Source: Acanthornis magna (taxonomy: Eukaryota > Chordata > Aves > Passeriformes > Acanthizidae). From it: a stretch of DNA of 64,000 bases. Where the stretch lies: the NCBI GenBank assembly GCA_036785705.1, contig JAWUZG010000135.1, positions 2,790,001 through 2,854,000 on the forward strand, read 5' to 3'. A program made the translations under genes and the position numbers. This document shows positions 52,030 to 62,524 of the stretch, piece by piece. Under the pieces are notes generated by a model that searched no databases, was not told the DNA's origin, and was given only the letters and a program-made list of their open reading frames with translations. Positions within the stretch are counted from its first letter, which is position 1; every line of letters begins with the position of its first letter.

Positions 52030-52531
52030 TCTCTGCGGTCCGGCAAAGATGCAAACAGAAGAGGCTATGTGGAGAACACATTCTCCACGCACGCTACCTT
52101 CTCCGGGAGCTGCAACTGCACGAGTTTTGTAAGACTAAAGCTGGGGCAAAGTGTTTCTCTCTCTCTCTCACTCCCTCTCTCTCTGCACATTGTCCCCGTG
52201 TCCCGGTGCTGCCAGAACATCGTAGCAGCGAGAAACATCCTTTGGAGATGAGCCTGCATGCTGCTATGCCTGCCGGTGCAGTTTGGATGTGAAATGCAGG
52301 GTGCACAGCAGCTCCGCGTTCTCCGGCACCTCGCTCCGGCTTCTAGCCGCCTAAGACGCACCTTAGCCGGCTAGGCATTCCTAGCTCGCAAAGCACGAGA
52401 AAGAAGCGGGCGGCTCTCTGCGGTCCGGCACAGATGCGAACAGAAGAGGCTACGTGGAGAATACATTCTCCACGCACGCTACCTTCTCTGGGAGCTGCAA
52501 CTGCACGAGTTTTGTAAGACTAAAGCTGGGG
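52030..52531 (+). repeat. Left arm of a 1.13-kb palindrome
   Basis: This arm is the reverse complement of 52658-53160 about the centre 52595. The segment 52260-52377 matches 52813-52930 with one mismatch in 118 bp; the outer 130 bp are more diverged. The arm contains one full 385-bp unit (starting near 52026) and the first part of a second (from 52411). Each unit has a TCTCTCTCTCTC stretch, the run CTCGCTCCGGCTTCTAGCC, and a 22-base hairpin (see separate entry). No known family was recognised. Confidence 0.92.
52068..52474. repeat. Direct repeat of the 385-bp unit with a 22-base hairpin in each copy
   Basis: The segment CGGCTCTCTGCGGTCCGGCA occurs at 52026 and again at 52411, giving a 385-bp period. 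In each copy, 22 bases (52068-52089 and 52453-52474) form a hairpin; in the second copy GTGGAGAAT and ATTCTCCAC pair perfectly around a 2-base centre. Inverted copies lie in the right arm. Confidence 0.85.
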
Positions 52532-52657
52532 AAAAGTGTTTCTCTCTCTCTCTCGCTCCCTCTCTCTCTGCACATTGTCCCCGTGTCCCGGTGCTGCCAG
52601 ACCTTCGTAGCAGCGAGAAACATCCTTTGGAGATGAGCCTGCATGCTGCTATGCCTG
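52532..52657. repeat. Palindrome spacer (126 bp), middle part of the second repeat unit
   Basis: The spacer is not itself symmetrical. It repeats sequence found in the left arm 385 bp upstream (from GTGTTTCTCTCTC to CTGCTATGCCTGCC) and, inverted, in the right arm. Confidence 0.85.
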
Positions 52658-53160
52658 CCCCAGGCTTTAGTCTTACAGAACTCGTGCAGTGGAAGCTCCC
52701 AGAGAAGGTGGCGTGCGTGGAGAATGTATTCTCCACGTAGCCTCTTCTGTTCACGTCTTTGCAGGACTGCAGAGAGCTGTCCGCTTCTTTCTCGCGCTTT
52801 GTGAGCCAAGGGTGCCTAGCCGGCTAAGGTGCGTCTTAGGCGGCTAGAAGCCGGAGCGAGGTGCCGGAGAACGTGGAGCTGCTGTGCACCCTGCATTTCA
52901 CATCCAAACTGCACCGGCAGGCATAGCAGCATGCAGGCTCATCTCCAAAGGATGTTTCTCGCTGCTACGAAGGTCTGGCAGCACCGGGACACGGGGACAA
53001 TGTGCAGAGAGAGAGGGAGCGAGAGAGAGAGAGAAACACTTTTCCCCAGCTTTAGTCTTACAAAACTCGTGCAGTTGCAGCTCCCAGAGAAGGTAGCGTG
53101 CATGGAGAATGTGTTCTGCACATGGCCTCTTCTGTTTGCTTCTTTGCTGGACCACAGAGA
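52658..53160 (-). repeat. Right arm of the 1.13-kb palindrome
   Basis: The arm begins CCCCAGGCTTTAG, the inverse of the end of the left arm, and runs through inverted copies of both units to CCACAGAGAG near 53160. Arm lengths are equal to within a base or two, so no net indels accumulated between arms. A 98-111 codon frame (MRLRRLEAGARC...) is open here and, inverted, in the left arm; identity of the arms explains this without coding. Confidence 0.92.
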
Positions 53161-53186
53161 GTGAAGAGAGGGTGACCAAGTGAATT

Positions 53187-53330
53187 AAGCAGGTAGCTGC
53201 TCTGGGAGACGCTGTTCCATGTGAGTGTGTGGCATATGGAAGGTTGAGAGTTTGTCCAGGTGTCCGGCTGTATGTCGGTACTTAATGGTGTTTTTCTGTG
53301 TCTGTGATGTGACTGGTGCCATACACTTGT
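53187..53330 (+). repeat. Outer inverted repeat, left copy (144 bp)
   Basis: The segment is the reverse complement of 55244-55387. Shared blocks include GTGAGTGTGTGGCATATGGA, CTTAATGGTGTTTTTCTGTG and TCTGTGATGTGACTGGT. Scattered substitutions separate the copies. It starts only about 25 bp beyond the palindrome. Confidence 0.92.
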
Positions 53331-53738
53331 TGCACAGTGTTTGCATTGTAATCCTCTATTTACAGGTCTGTTAGAAAAAGCTTTTCAGGCCTTTGTGTTT
53401 GTGGTATCGCTGGAGAATACCCGTAGAAGAAAATCTTTGCTATTTCTGCTGCTGTGACCACGTCATAGTGCATTAGTAGAGATATTCTGTAAGAAGGAAC
53501 CTCAGGCTGTGAGTCTGCCAGTGAAGCAACTTGAGTGGATGCAGGAACCATGGAGCACATTGTGGGGCAAGCTGGAAACTTGTACAAGTATTGGGCCCAA
53601 ACCACAGGAGGCTGAAGACACCACTGGAGTGCTAAAAGACTGTTGTGGATTTTGTGCCAACTCCTCAGACACGCTCTGAAGAGCATCTTCTTATTCATGC
53701 TGGATGCCAGGGTGAATGTCTGTTATTTGCGTACAAAG

Positions 53739-53885
53739 TAGCAGCTGAAAAGAACACAGAGCTTTGAAAAGCAGTTAGTGGAAGGAGACAAGGCCATAGA
53801 ACAGCTGAGGACTGATATGATGTTGCAAAGGCAGGCATTTGTGGCTGCTGCCACCACACTGCAATCTGAGATCTCAGAAAGTTAG
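53739..53885 (+). pseudogene. Coding-like fragment, coiled-coil character, broken
   Basis: After an in-frame TAG at 53739-53741, 47 codons are open to TAG at 53883. They read as a charged heptad-like helix containing FEKQLVEGDKAIEQLRTDMM. The neighbouring frame just upstream carries VAAEKNTEL, also helix-like, suggesting a frameshift near 53764. A second stop-free stretch with the same sense lies upstream of the TAG. It may be a remnant of a coiled-coil gene or retrocopy. I do not recognise the parent and there is no poly-A tail. Low confidence. Confidence 0.18.
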
Positions 53886-54046
53886 GCCTGTAAGTGAGGT
53901 TCTGTCCTAAGTTACAAGTGAAGTTAAATAGAAGTCTTGTTCCTTTGTTAAATGTTTAAGTTTTAAGTAGAAGTAAAGTGAAAGTGCTGGTAAACTTTTA
54001 AGCCATGTTCCTTTTTATCCTTACCTCACTGTCCTTTTGTCACATG

Positions 54047-54050
54047 CACA

Positions 54051-54101
<51 letters not shown>
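54047..54101. repeat. Compound (CA)n(GA)n microsatellite
   Basis: About 11 CA units are followed directly by about 16 GA units, ending in TAG. Read directly. Confidence 0.95.
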
Positions 54102-54103
<2 letters not shown>

Positions 54104-54222
54104 TTCCTGGTTCATTTTTCTTTTGATTTCCTGGACTTTATTTGCTTTGTTGTTGCTTGTTTTTCCTTGGTGTGCCTTAACTGCTCGTTAAGCAACAGTT
54201 CATTGAATGTTGTCAATGAACT

Positions 54223-54987
54223 GTGTTGTGCTGTCGCTTGATATTCAGTCTGGTTTTTGCTGATACTCCTGCTGATGATTTTGAAAGTGATCTCAAACCC
54301 TCAGTTACAACCTTGGATGCAGGAAATTCAAAGAAATTCTTGGTGCTGCAGCCAAATTCTTTTGAGCAGAATGCACTTGAAATTAATGCACAGGGTACAA
54401 ATTTGCTCGCCTTGGCTGCTCAGGGATGTGGTGCTAAATACCCCGCAGGAAATAATTAACCATGCTCTGAGCGCCTGGGGTGTGACCTGTGAAATCGTAC
54501 ACAGTGAATGAAAGAAAAAGGGATGGAAACAGCGATTTTTATCGGGAACATCTGTTACTATGAGAAATAGACTGATTGAGACTACTCCCCAAGCATGCAC
54601 AAATGTGATAATGAGCCTTTTAATTAATAAAACAGGAAATCCTCTGGATGAGATAATTGAAAATATACAAGGCTAGGTGACCTTGGGGAGTGGAACGCCC
54701 AGAATCGAGATAAGAATCAAGAAAACCTGCCTATTAGCCTTTTGATACCACACGGTGGCTACATGCCAGACTTAAAATTCCAGGAGGAGATGCAGAAATC
54801 CAAGCAACTATTAATGATTTGTTACCAGCAAGTCATTTTCTGTTTTGTTTTCAGCCCTGCTCTAGTAGCAAGTGAATTTGTAGTGTTAAATTCTGTACAC
54901 CCACAGTATGGAGTGGCCTTACAAGTTGCTGGTTTTAACGTTTATCCAAGCAAAATGGATTATCTAATTTGTGATTCAGTCTTCTAG
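54223..54987 (+). pseudogene. Decayed coding-like segment of unknown origin
   Basis: A frame from 54223 to 54459 reads like protein (DTPADDFESDLKPSVTTLD followed by NSFEQNALEINAQG). After many stops, fragments resume in different frames: SLLINKTGNPLDEIIENIQ near 54615, IPGGDAEIQATINDLLPAS near 54775, and ALVASEFVVLNSVHPQYGVA to 54987. Frame changes and stops imply an old, broken coding sequence, possibly part of a retroelement. It sits between the two copies of the outer inverted repeat. I could not match it to a family, and part of it may be chance. Confidence 0.22.
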
Positions 54988-55243
54988 ACTGGAGGTTTCA
55001 TTCTATGAATTTTCAAAGTATGTGCTGCAAGTTTTGGGGATGACAGAAAGCAAAAAGGTTGTTTGCAATAGTGTTGGAAAACTGCAGTAAGCAGAACCTC
55101 CAGAGCGCAGGCTGGTGTGTGCTGTCTTTGGAGAAGAGCTGTTAGTGAGCGATGGGCAGAGCTAGCTGATTTCCTTCAAGGGAAAACTGGAGAGCAAAGT
55201 AACCAGGTGACCTCGACCTGGGAGATTGTCAAGCCGTGCCACT

Positions 55244-55387
55244 ACAAGTGTATGGTACCAGTCACATCACAGACACAGAAAAACACCATTAAGTTCCCAC
55301 ATACAGCCGGGCACCTGGACTAAATCTTGACCTTCCATATGCCACACACTCACACAGAACAGCATCTCTCAGTGCAGCTATCTGCTT
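55244..55387 (-). repeat. Outer inverted repeat, right copy (144 bp)
   Basis: Inverted partner of 53187-53330, beginning ACAAGTGTATGGTACCAG and ending GCAGCTATCTGCTT. The 1.9 kb between the copies holds the broken coding-like fragments and the CA/GA microsatellite. Confidence 0.92.
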
Positions 55388-55550
55388 CACTCTCCTGGTG
55401 CAGCCCTGCGCTTAGCTGATTGAGCCCTGCTCTTTTCACACACCCATCCACGCACCCACCCACCCACACACCCACACCCACACCCACCAGCCTCTCTTGG
55501 TGCAGCTATGCGTTTCACTCTCTTGGTGCAACTACGCGCTCCACTGCCCA
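55360..55550. repeat. Four diverged copies of a 26-bp unit, split by a CA/CCCA tract
   Basis: Units of the form TCTC.TGGTGCAGCTATGCG.TTCAC occur as two pairs, around 55365-55415 and 55492-55545. Between them 55437-55492 is a CACCCA-rich low-complexity stretch. Confidence 0.75.
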
Positions 55551-58038
55551 AGCCCTGTCTGGTCTTTGCGTCAATTTTTGTGCTCTGGGCATCCCATCAT
55601 GCTCATTGCCATTAATGTTAATGTTCTGGAGGATGCCTGTGCACAAAAAATCTGAAACACAGTTGTGACTGGAAAGCAACTTAATCTTCTTAGTTGCTGT
55701 AGCCAATAGTACATACCAGCTCCTGGATTCTTGAAAAGCCACTGAGCAGGAGAAAGAGATGGAGCATGGTGCTCAGGGGGGAGGGGGAGGTCGGCTGTGC
55801 ACCTTCAGGGTGTCCCCTGGACCCAAGAGGAATGCTTCATGTCCTCCTCTCCCCCTCCACCCCAGAACCCCACCTTATCTGTCCTCCTCCTGGAATGGTG
55901 GAATTTTTTCCAGTTACCATGTCATCTCACGCTTGGCCAGAGGGTGAGATGGGGCCACAATGGCTCGTGATAGCACCTCCATGCTAACAACAGCTCCGTT
56001 ATGCATTGTACCACTTCCACAGGTTAACTTCCCATCGACTGCCAACACATTCTTTTTCTTTAGGGTCAAGTTCCAAGCAGTTAAACAAGAAAGTTTTCTT
56101 CATTGTCTTTTCTTCATTATCTCGTGAATGTGCACAACAGCACAGGACCAAATATGGCAGGGCTTTCGACATGAATTCAGTCCCAGACACAAGCAGTAAG
56201 CAGGTCTAGGTTACGGAATGGGCATGAAAGGGAATGCACAGCAAGGATGGTTTAGCAAGGCAAGACAAGCGAGGGGTACGCTCATGGATTACTGGCAGAT
56301 GGAAGCAGCCAGGAAAGACTGATTTGACTGGCCTTGGTCTCACCTGCACCAGCTCTAATCTGCACCTAAAACACTGGGACTACCTGCTTTCCTTGCAATG
56401 CAGAAGAAGTGTCATCTTGGTCCCAGAGCCCAGAAGAGAAATGTGAATTGCCTGTCCAAAATGCCATCCATGCAAGAATTGGTGCCAGACAAAAGCTGCC
56501 GGGACAGACGGGTCTGGCTTCACATGACCTCCTATGAGCTTCCTCTTACATGCTCCTGAAACACTGCGGGTATGTGAAGGCCTTGAAGGCTTCCTCAGGG
56601 AAGCAGGCAGGGCAAGACAAGTTGAAGAAATGCCCTGAAAAGAGGGGTCTTGAATTCCAGGTGGGGGAGGGGTGAGCAAGGTCCTGCAAGGCAAGTGAGG
56701 GCTTCGAGGGCAACACAAGGCAACTGCTGCATTTACAGGGCAAGGCAAGGCAAGGGAGAGGTAGGCAAGGCAATGAGAGTCCTAGAAGGAGAAGGGAAGG
56801 CAAGGCTGGAAGTTTGCAGGGTGTAAAGCGAAGGAAGCTCTCATTTGATTGTGGAGCGAATGGACCTTTTCTAACTTAAGCACCAAGGTCTGAGCAACCT
56901 TTTCCTCCTGGCACATCTGTGCATGCGAGGTGCAGCCAGAAACTTCTCAGTTTAGATTCAGACTGCAAGCGGGACAGAGAACGTGACAGTGCAAATAGCT
57001 GGGAAGGAGAGCGCGTGGCATTGGCACGTTTTGACAGAAGCACTCGTCTGTGCGAGAAGGAGATGGACGTATGGGACTCTGGCAATGTGACAATACACTC
57101 AGCTGAGAAGCAAAGTGCAGAGCCTCAGTGCGTGCTCTGGAGAGGAAATGCTGCAAGGAAAGGGCAAGGGGGCGGGTCAGAGAAAGTGTTCTCTCGTGGC
57201 CCATTGAGCTGTTTGCAGTGGAACTGCTCTTCACTTTAAGGACTCTGCCATCCTGAGAGCCTGTGCTCACGTGTAGCTGAGAAGCGAAGTGAGAATCACC
57301 CGTATGTCTGGCAGAGTTTGTAAGCTGCAAGGGGAAACCAGGCCTGGCTCTTGGCTGTGGCACTTGTTGCAAGGAAGCAGCTGCTGGATGTTTTAAGCTT
57401 TTTGGGATCTGTGAGAGTGAAAAACTACGCTGCTACCTAATGAAACGAATGATTGTTGACCATCTGGCAGATTCTAATTACATAAAGCAGGATGCGGACT
57501 TTCCCCCTTTCACCCCAGTAGTTTTGCCTTTTCATTGAGCAATCTTTTTGGAGGATACTGTGAGATGCCTTGCCTTGAAAACTGGAAGTGCCCTTGTGTC
57601 CATGGTACTCTCAGGGCTCAAGGCCCCACTGAACTCCCCAGTTTACAGACACGCAAGGAAAGCCCACTGACAGTGCAGTCCTCCTGCACTTCAGCTTCAA
57701 CAAGCTTCAGTTTGTTTCCCCCCTAAACCTCTAATAATCACTGGCTGTCCTTCAAATCTCTTGGCATTGCCATCAATTCAAGAGCCCTCCACTCTGCTGT
57801 CATTTACAGTTTTTACAGTTTGTGAGGACCGGTTTTTGCAAAATATCTGAAGCTCCGCATGAGGTTGCCAGTCCTTTTGCACCGCATCACTTGTCCTTGT
57901 GATGAGTTGTCTTGGGGATGAGTTGTCTTTGGGACCACATGGTGGTAGCACTAAAAGGGAGAGAGGGAGAGAGAGGGAAGGAAAAGAAGCGAAGGAAACA
58001 AGGCAGAAAAAATTTTATGTTTATGAATCAATGTGAAG
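55551..58038. other. Non-coding DNA with short G/A-rich repeats
   Basis: No gene was recognised. GGCAA-type repeats are scattered at 56235-56265 and 56690-56815. A 16-bp tandem duplication (GATGAGTTGTCTTGGG, then the same with one insertion) lies at 57901-57934, and a GAGAGGGAGAGA tract at 57958-57985. A frame at 56947-57372 minus is open but featureless. Confidence 0.5.
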
Positions 58039-59955
58039 TTAGATTTCAGAATTTGGTGTGAAGCAACTGAAGCTGAGCAAAAAAAAAAAAAAGAAGTTAC
58101 ATTGTGTGATTTCAGTAAAATTACCAACACAAAAATTCATGTGATTACTGGTATAAGCTACTACATTTTCTACTCTGGTATTATTACAAACAGTTTTTAA
58201 ACATAGACAACCTTTGCCAATATAGATTATGACAGTTTTAGGGTTAACTTCAGGATGAACTTCAAAGTGGCAAACTTTTTGGTCAGTGTCTAAACAAAAA
58301 TCATGGTTACTTTCCCAGATGGTGTTACTTTCACAAACAATTCCTAGTTGCTCCCACACAATGCAGGATTCCAGGTCCACTGTTTGCCATCAATCATTCA
58401 CCTTTTGGGCCCATGCTCTATGCTGGAAAGGATAGAATATAGTCCCATTGTGGTTCACTGTGGCCTAATGTGAAAACAGGATAAAGACAGGAAGTATTGT
58501 GAATGGTTGACACATAAGCCGTGACAGTGTTATTAACAGGATCATAGGTAAAATTTACCAACTTCTACCAGGATTGGAGGTTCTTTTCAAAATTGTTAGC
58601 GCTATCCTAAATGATTTTTCAGGTTTTTGTTAAATGCTGTTGCATTTTTGCTAAATCAAAAGTTGTAGCAGCTAATTTGTTGAATAATACCTCTGAATCA
58701 ATGCTATTTAGAACCTCCAATCCAGTTGCCAAAACACCAGTTAGGTCTCTCGATATTGGCCTCCAGGAAGATCTACGTAACTAGCTGGTCCATCCTTCAC
58801 AGGAAGTGCATAAAAAGGGAGAACAGGCAGGTTGAATTTCTGAGCTATTATTTTGCATCAGCAATTCAACCTTTCTGAGAGGCCATTCTGGTTTAATTAA
58901 CATTTGTTGTTGGCCAGTGTTTCCAATTACAAAAGGTCCAACCTCATAAATCCTTGGTTGAAGTGTTAGTTTGGGAGGAATTGTAGGTATCAAATTTCTA
59001 TTATGAATTTTTTTTTTAATATCTGGTGTTATTTTCTTTACACATGACCTTATGGGAGAATTTTACTGTGTGAAAAGTAACCAACAGTTCAAATTTTGGG
59101 TTCTGCACAGTAGGATAGGGCCATGTGATCCCATAGCATAGCTGTTTGCTGGTTCAACAATGGATTCAGTCATTACTTGGCATTTGATATGAATGTCGTC
59201 ACCTTGAGTAACGACAGACAAAAAGAGAAGCTGTTTTCTCACTGTTTAAAACAAGGGAAATTTCTCTGCCTTGGTGTGTAAGTATTGCAACAAGCCTTGG
59301 TTTGGTTACCACATTCATTTTGAATTTCTGAGTTCAACCTTATCATGTTGGTTGGGGTTTTGGGTCAGGTCTCCAATTGCACACCACAGAGAAAAAATTA
59401 ACTTAGTAAAATTGAACCAGCAATCGCTTTGATTTTTTTTTTTTTTTTTTTACAAGATTTGGTAACCTTTACATTAATGTCACTCAGGTTCTCAGAAGTA
59501 TTGTTGCCAGTAAATTTCTGGCGGCAACACAAGATCAAAGTATCTTGTCTAATACATTTCTAATCCTTAGTAGGATATACTTCTTCCAAAATGCCAGGGT
59601 GAATTTTGGATGTCATATTGAAATGTAAAAATTGCCAAAAACTGTAATAGAAGAGGACTTTCCATATTGAAAACCAGATTCCACTTTTCTGCATCCCACT
59701 TGATTTTTTCATCAGTGATACCAGCTGGGGTTCTAACTGACTCATTTTTATCCCAGACCCACTCAGCTGAATGGTAAACTTTGTTATCATGCATTATGAC
59801 TACAGCCAAATTTGGATGGCTGTCTTTGGGATAGTTTCTGAAAGAGCTAGAATATCCTATGAGGGTTGGAGACCAAGGCCATTCAGTTTTATTTTGGTTA
59901 CAGGTAGGAGCTGTAATGCAGAAAAGTACGACTAACTAAAAATTTTGTAGGCCAT
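58039..59955 (-). pseudogene. env: ERV env remnant (surface and partial transmembrane subunits)
   Basis: A candidate ATG lies at 59953-59955, but it is soon followed by a stop. A neighbouring frame carries a hydrophobic leader-like LVVLFCITAPTC and then a tryptophan- and charge-rich surface region (HSAEWVWDKNESV at about 59760) to a stop near 59567. Frames then change repeatedly; a run of 19 A in the sense strand (59433-59451) interrupts the middle. Conserved pieces reappear at 58781-58993 and 58600-58780 (SRDLTGVLATGLEVLNSIDS, typical of the helical part of a transmembrane subunit) and at 58039-58400 (cysteines CLCLKTVC, glycosylation sites NNTR and NFTE). The frame then runs into a poly-T/Phe stretch and ends without a membrane anchor. 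At least eight disruptions are visible. The gene is dead. Confidence 0.85.
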
Positions 59956-60134
59956 TTTCAGATTTGAGTCTTCAATTCTTATTCCTTTCTTCTATAGAAA
60001 TTCTTATCGTCCCATGGGGTTCTTCTGCAAAAACAAAATTTAAAAACTTGCCCTTTTTTAGGCAAAAAGGAATTAAAATGATGGAACAATCCAGGGGGTA
60101 TTAATCCTATGTTCCTTTCTTGGGGTATTGGTGG
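59956..60134 (-). other. Pol-env junction with large pol deletion and a likely env splice acceptor
   Basis: Right after the start of reverse transcriptase the reading frame is lost and within 180 bp env begins, so most of reverse transcriptase, RNase H and integrase are absent. On the minus strand TTTTGTTTTTGCAG ends at 60025, a good splice acceptor about 70 bp before the env ATG, where a subgenomic env acceptor would be expected. The acceptor role is inferred. Confidence 0.6.
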
Positions 60135-60412
60135 CTATCCATGTATCATAATTGGATGAGCCCTTTTTTGAATAGATGTTATCAGTTCTGCCAAATTCGG
60201 GACTGCAGCAGTCAGAGGGTCAGTATTGGCATTTAGCCTTCGAAAATCAACTGTAAGTTGCCACTTCCCGCTAGGTTTTTTTACTGGCCATCCAGGGGAG
60301 TTGAAAGGAGAATGACTATTTATCACAACTCCCTGTTCTTTCATTTCTTGCGTAACTGGTTTTATACCTTCCTTAGCTCCCAAAGGAGGGGGATACTGCT
60401 TGACATGAGTGT
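60135..60412 (-). pseudogene. pol: ERV pol remnant: N-terminal part of reverse transcriptase
   Basis: The frame continues from protease without interruption into the reverse transcriptase fingers region. Visible are FNSPGWPVKKPSGKWQLTV, then DFRRLN, then LTAAVPNLAEL. The polymerase YxDD motif is not reached: the frame stops at 60135 and the remainder is deleted. The AVP segment and the VDF-R-LN pattern indicate a gamma/ERVL-type enzyme. Confidence 0.9.
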
Positions 60413-60971
60413 TCTTGCTAAACGATAGTGGTGGAGCTTCTTGTAACAGTCTGATGCACAGTTGGGGTATCCCAAAAGACCACAGTAGTCCTTCTGTATC
60501 CTCCCACTGTCTTCCCTTAAGGACATCTATCCTTAACAAGTTCAAAGGAATATTGCCAATCACCATTACAAGAGTAATTGAGCTCTCTTCCCCCGGCAGG
60601 GTTAATTTTAGTGGAGCGACATTCATGATTTCTGTTGATCCCAAAGCGTTTAGCACGGACAGATTTTGCTTTAAGGGAGCAACTCCATACTTCTTGGCAT
60701 CCTCCTCAGTCCGGGCAGAAATCTGTGTACCTGTATCAATTCAAAAGGTCACTGATGCTTGTTTAGGTCCCATGATAGCAGTGATTAACACATCTCCTTT
60801 TTCTGTTTTAGTGAGCTGTCGAATAGAAATCCTTTCTCCATTTCCCCGCCCACCACTAGGAAACGGAGAGTCTAGTTTCCCTGTTTGGGGGGGAAAAGTT
60901 TGCTTTGATGCTTTGTCTGCACCGTCAATGAAAGGGGGGGCAGAAGCCGCGGCGGGTGCACTTTCTTTCAC
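60413..60971 (-). pseudogene. pro: ERV protease remnant
   Basis: The frame from 60971 reads a proline/glycine-rich linker and then ISIRQLTK...MGPKQASVTF. A TGA at 60741-60743 falls two codons before the aspartic protease catalytic triplet D-T-G (60729-60737, followed by TQ). After the stop the same frame stays open through VLNALGSTEIM and the flap/C-terminal region into reverse transcriptase. The catalytic triplet itself is intact, but the stop separates it from upstream gag-pro sequence. No frameshift signal was identified. Confidence 0.88.
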
Positions 60972-61017
60972 CGGTTTTGGCGCACACCACCGGTTTGCTC
61001 AATTGATCTCAAGGTAA

Positions 61018-62508
61018 GCCATCCATTAAATCTTTAGGAATTTCTTTTTTAAGCCTAAACACCACCAATCAAGCTGGACCAAAAGCGATTTACGTTGTGA
61101 CTGCTCTTTGGCAACATCTGCAGTTCTACTGGGATGGGGGAGTGCATTTTGAACTCCTACATGTTGGATGCCACTTGATCTTTCTTCTAAAGGCTTGACA
61201 AGATAGTATTTTCTACCTTAATCAATTAATTCCTGTGCTACCTCCCCCCACGTCCAGACTTTAGCTCTAGGGTGAGGTCTGTTACCTAGTGGGGCTGGTG
61301 TTGAAAAGTCAGAGGAATTTCCCTAAGAGTCTGTAACAGTACTGCCTGTATTTTTGCTATTATCACTTCCGCGCATAAAATTCTCCAACTTTTCCACAGG
61401 ACTTATTGATGCTGTGGTTCTCTGGAGACTTATCCCTGTGGCTTTAAGTGACTTGGGGAGCCCCCTTATTAAGGGAGTCATCATTTCAGGGTTAACAGGC
61501 AACAGCATTGTTGATTCGCCATCCGGGAATTAATTTTCTCTCATGTATCATTTGTAGGCAAGCAGCTTTGTGTATACTTCCTAGTAATTGGTCAACTGTG
61601 CCTCTTATTGCCAAGGGGTCTCCCCTATCCAGAGGGTTTAACCCTCCAGCCCAGTAAGCAGCACGCTGAGTTAAGGACCATGGGCCCCAGCAATCGCCTG
61701 GTGGTAAGAAAAGTCCGTGGCCCCAGCAACCCTCAGCTTCCTTTTCGCTCCGTTGAATTTAGTCATCCCCAGTTAAAGACACATGCCACACATATTCTGT
61801 TTCAGATTCTTTGATAAGACGGCCATATTCCTTTCTTAACTTTGCCAGTTGCATGGCAGAAGAGGGCGTTTCCTTGGTACTCATATGGGGGTCTGTATCT
61901 TCATCATTAAGAGAAGAAAATTCTGTTTTGGTTAAGGGTCCTAAATGAGGGAGATTTTTATCAAGTTTTCTCATCTCTTCCAATTCCCTTTGTGGATACA
62001 TCAGGTTAATTTGGCGGGTAAGCCTTTCCTCAGGTTCTGATGATACTATATCCTGTGAACTAGTGTTCTGTGAATTAGTGGTACTGGTAATACAATTTAC
62101 TTCAAGAGCAACTCTTAATGGATGGATTTCTTCCTCCTCGCACTTCAATTCCTTTTCTAGATTGGAAATTGTTGCTTGGTGACAGTACACCAGGTTTTCT
62201 AGGGATTCCATGGTTTTTTCTTCATTACTACGCTGCCTAAGATGGTCTTGAACAGCTGCAACCACGCTGGCACCCAAAACACAGCAGACTATTGCCCTGG
62301 CTTTTCCTGGCACTAAAAACTTAACCTTAGCCTCATTTTGCCATCAAGAAATTCAGTCCATTATACTCTGCAAATTTTTCCAATTGTCTCGAGCCCAGTC
62401 TTCCCCAATAGGAGAGGGTGGAGCACCATATTTAGCCAAAAATGCAAAAAATAAATCTCTGTCATTAATCAACTGAGAATCTCTATTCTCCTGTTTTTCA
62501 GTCATCAT
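61018..62508 (-). pseudogene. gag: ERV gag remnant
   Basis: ATGATG at 62503-62508 starts a frame of 51 codons (MMTEKQENRDSQLINDRD, then FFAFLAKYGAPPSP) to TGA at 62353; a second TGA follows three codons later. The frame reopens to 61759, including a coiled-coil (NLEKELKCEEEEIHPLRVAL), then has a TAA, and continues through GDCWGPWSLTQRAAYWAGG to a frameshift and stop near 61520. A shifted frame carries MLLPVNPEMMTPLIRGLP to 61323. The remainder to about 61020 (WTWGEVAQELI) has more stops. The order and motifs match the gag family of avian ERVs; a nucleocapsid zinc knuckle was not found. At least seven stops or shifts. Confidence 0.87.
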
Positions 62509-62524
62509 TTTCCCTATGCTGACT

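Noticed and set aside
52829..53164. Frame MRLRRLEAGARC... open in both palindrome arms
   Set aside because: The arms are nearly identical, so shared openness is not independent evidence; composition is Cys/Arg-rich from GC-rich repeats.
57945..58000. Possible 3' LTR of the ERV (GAGA/GGAAA similarity to 63121-63200)
   Set aside because: Similarity is limited to low-complexity purine sequence; the diagnostic LTR ends and TATA region are absent.
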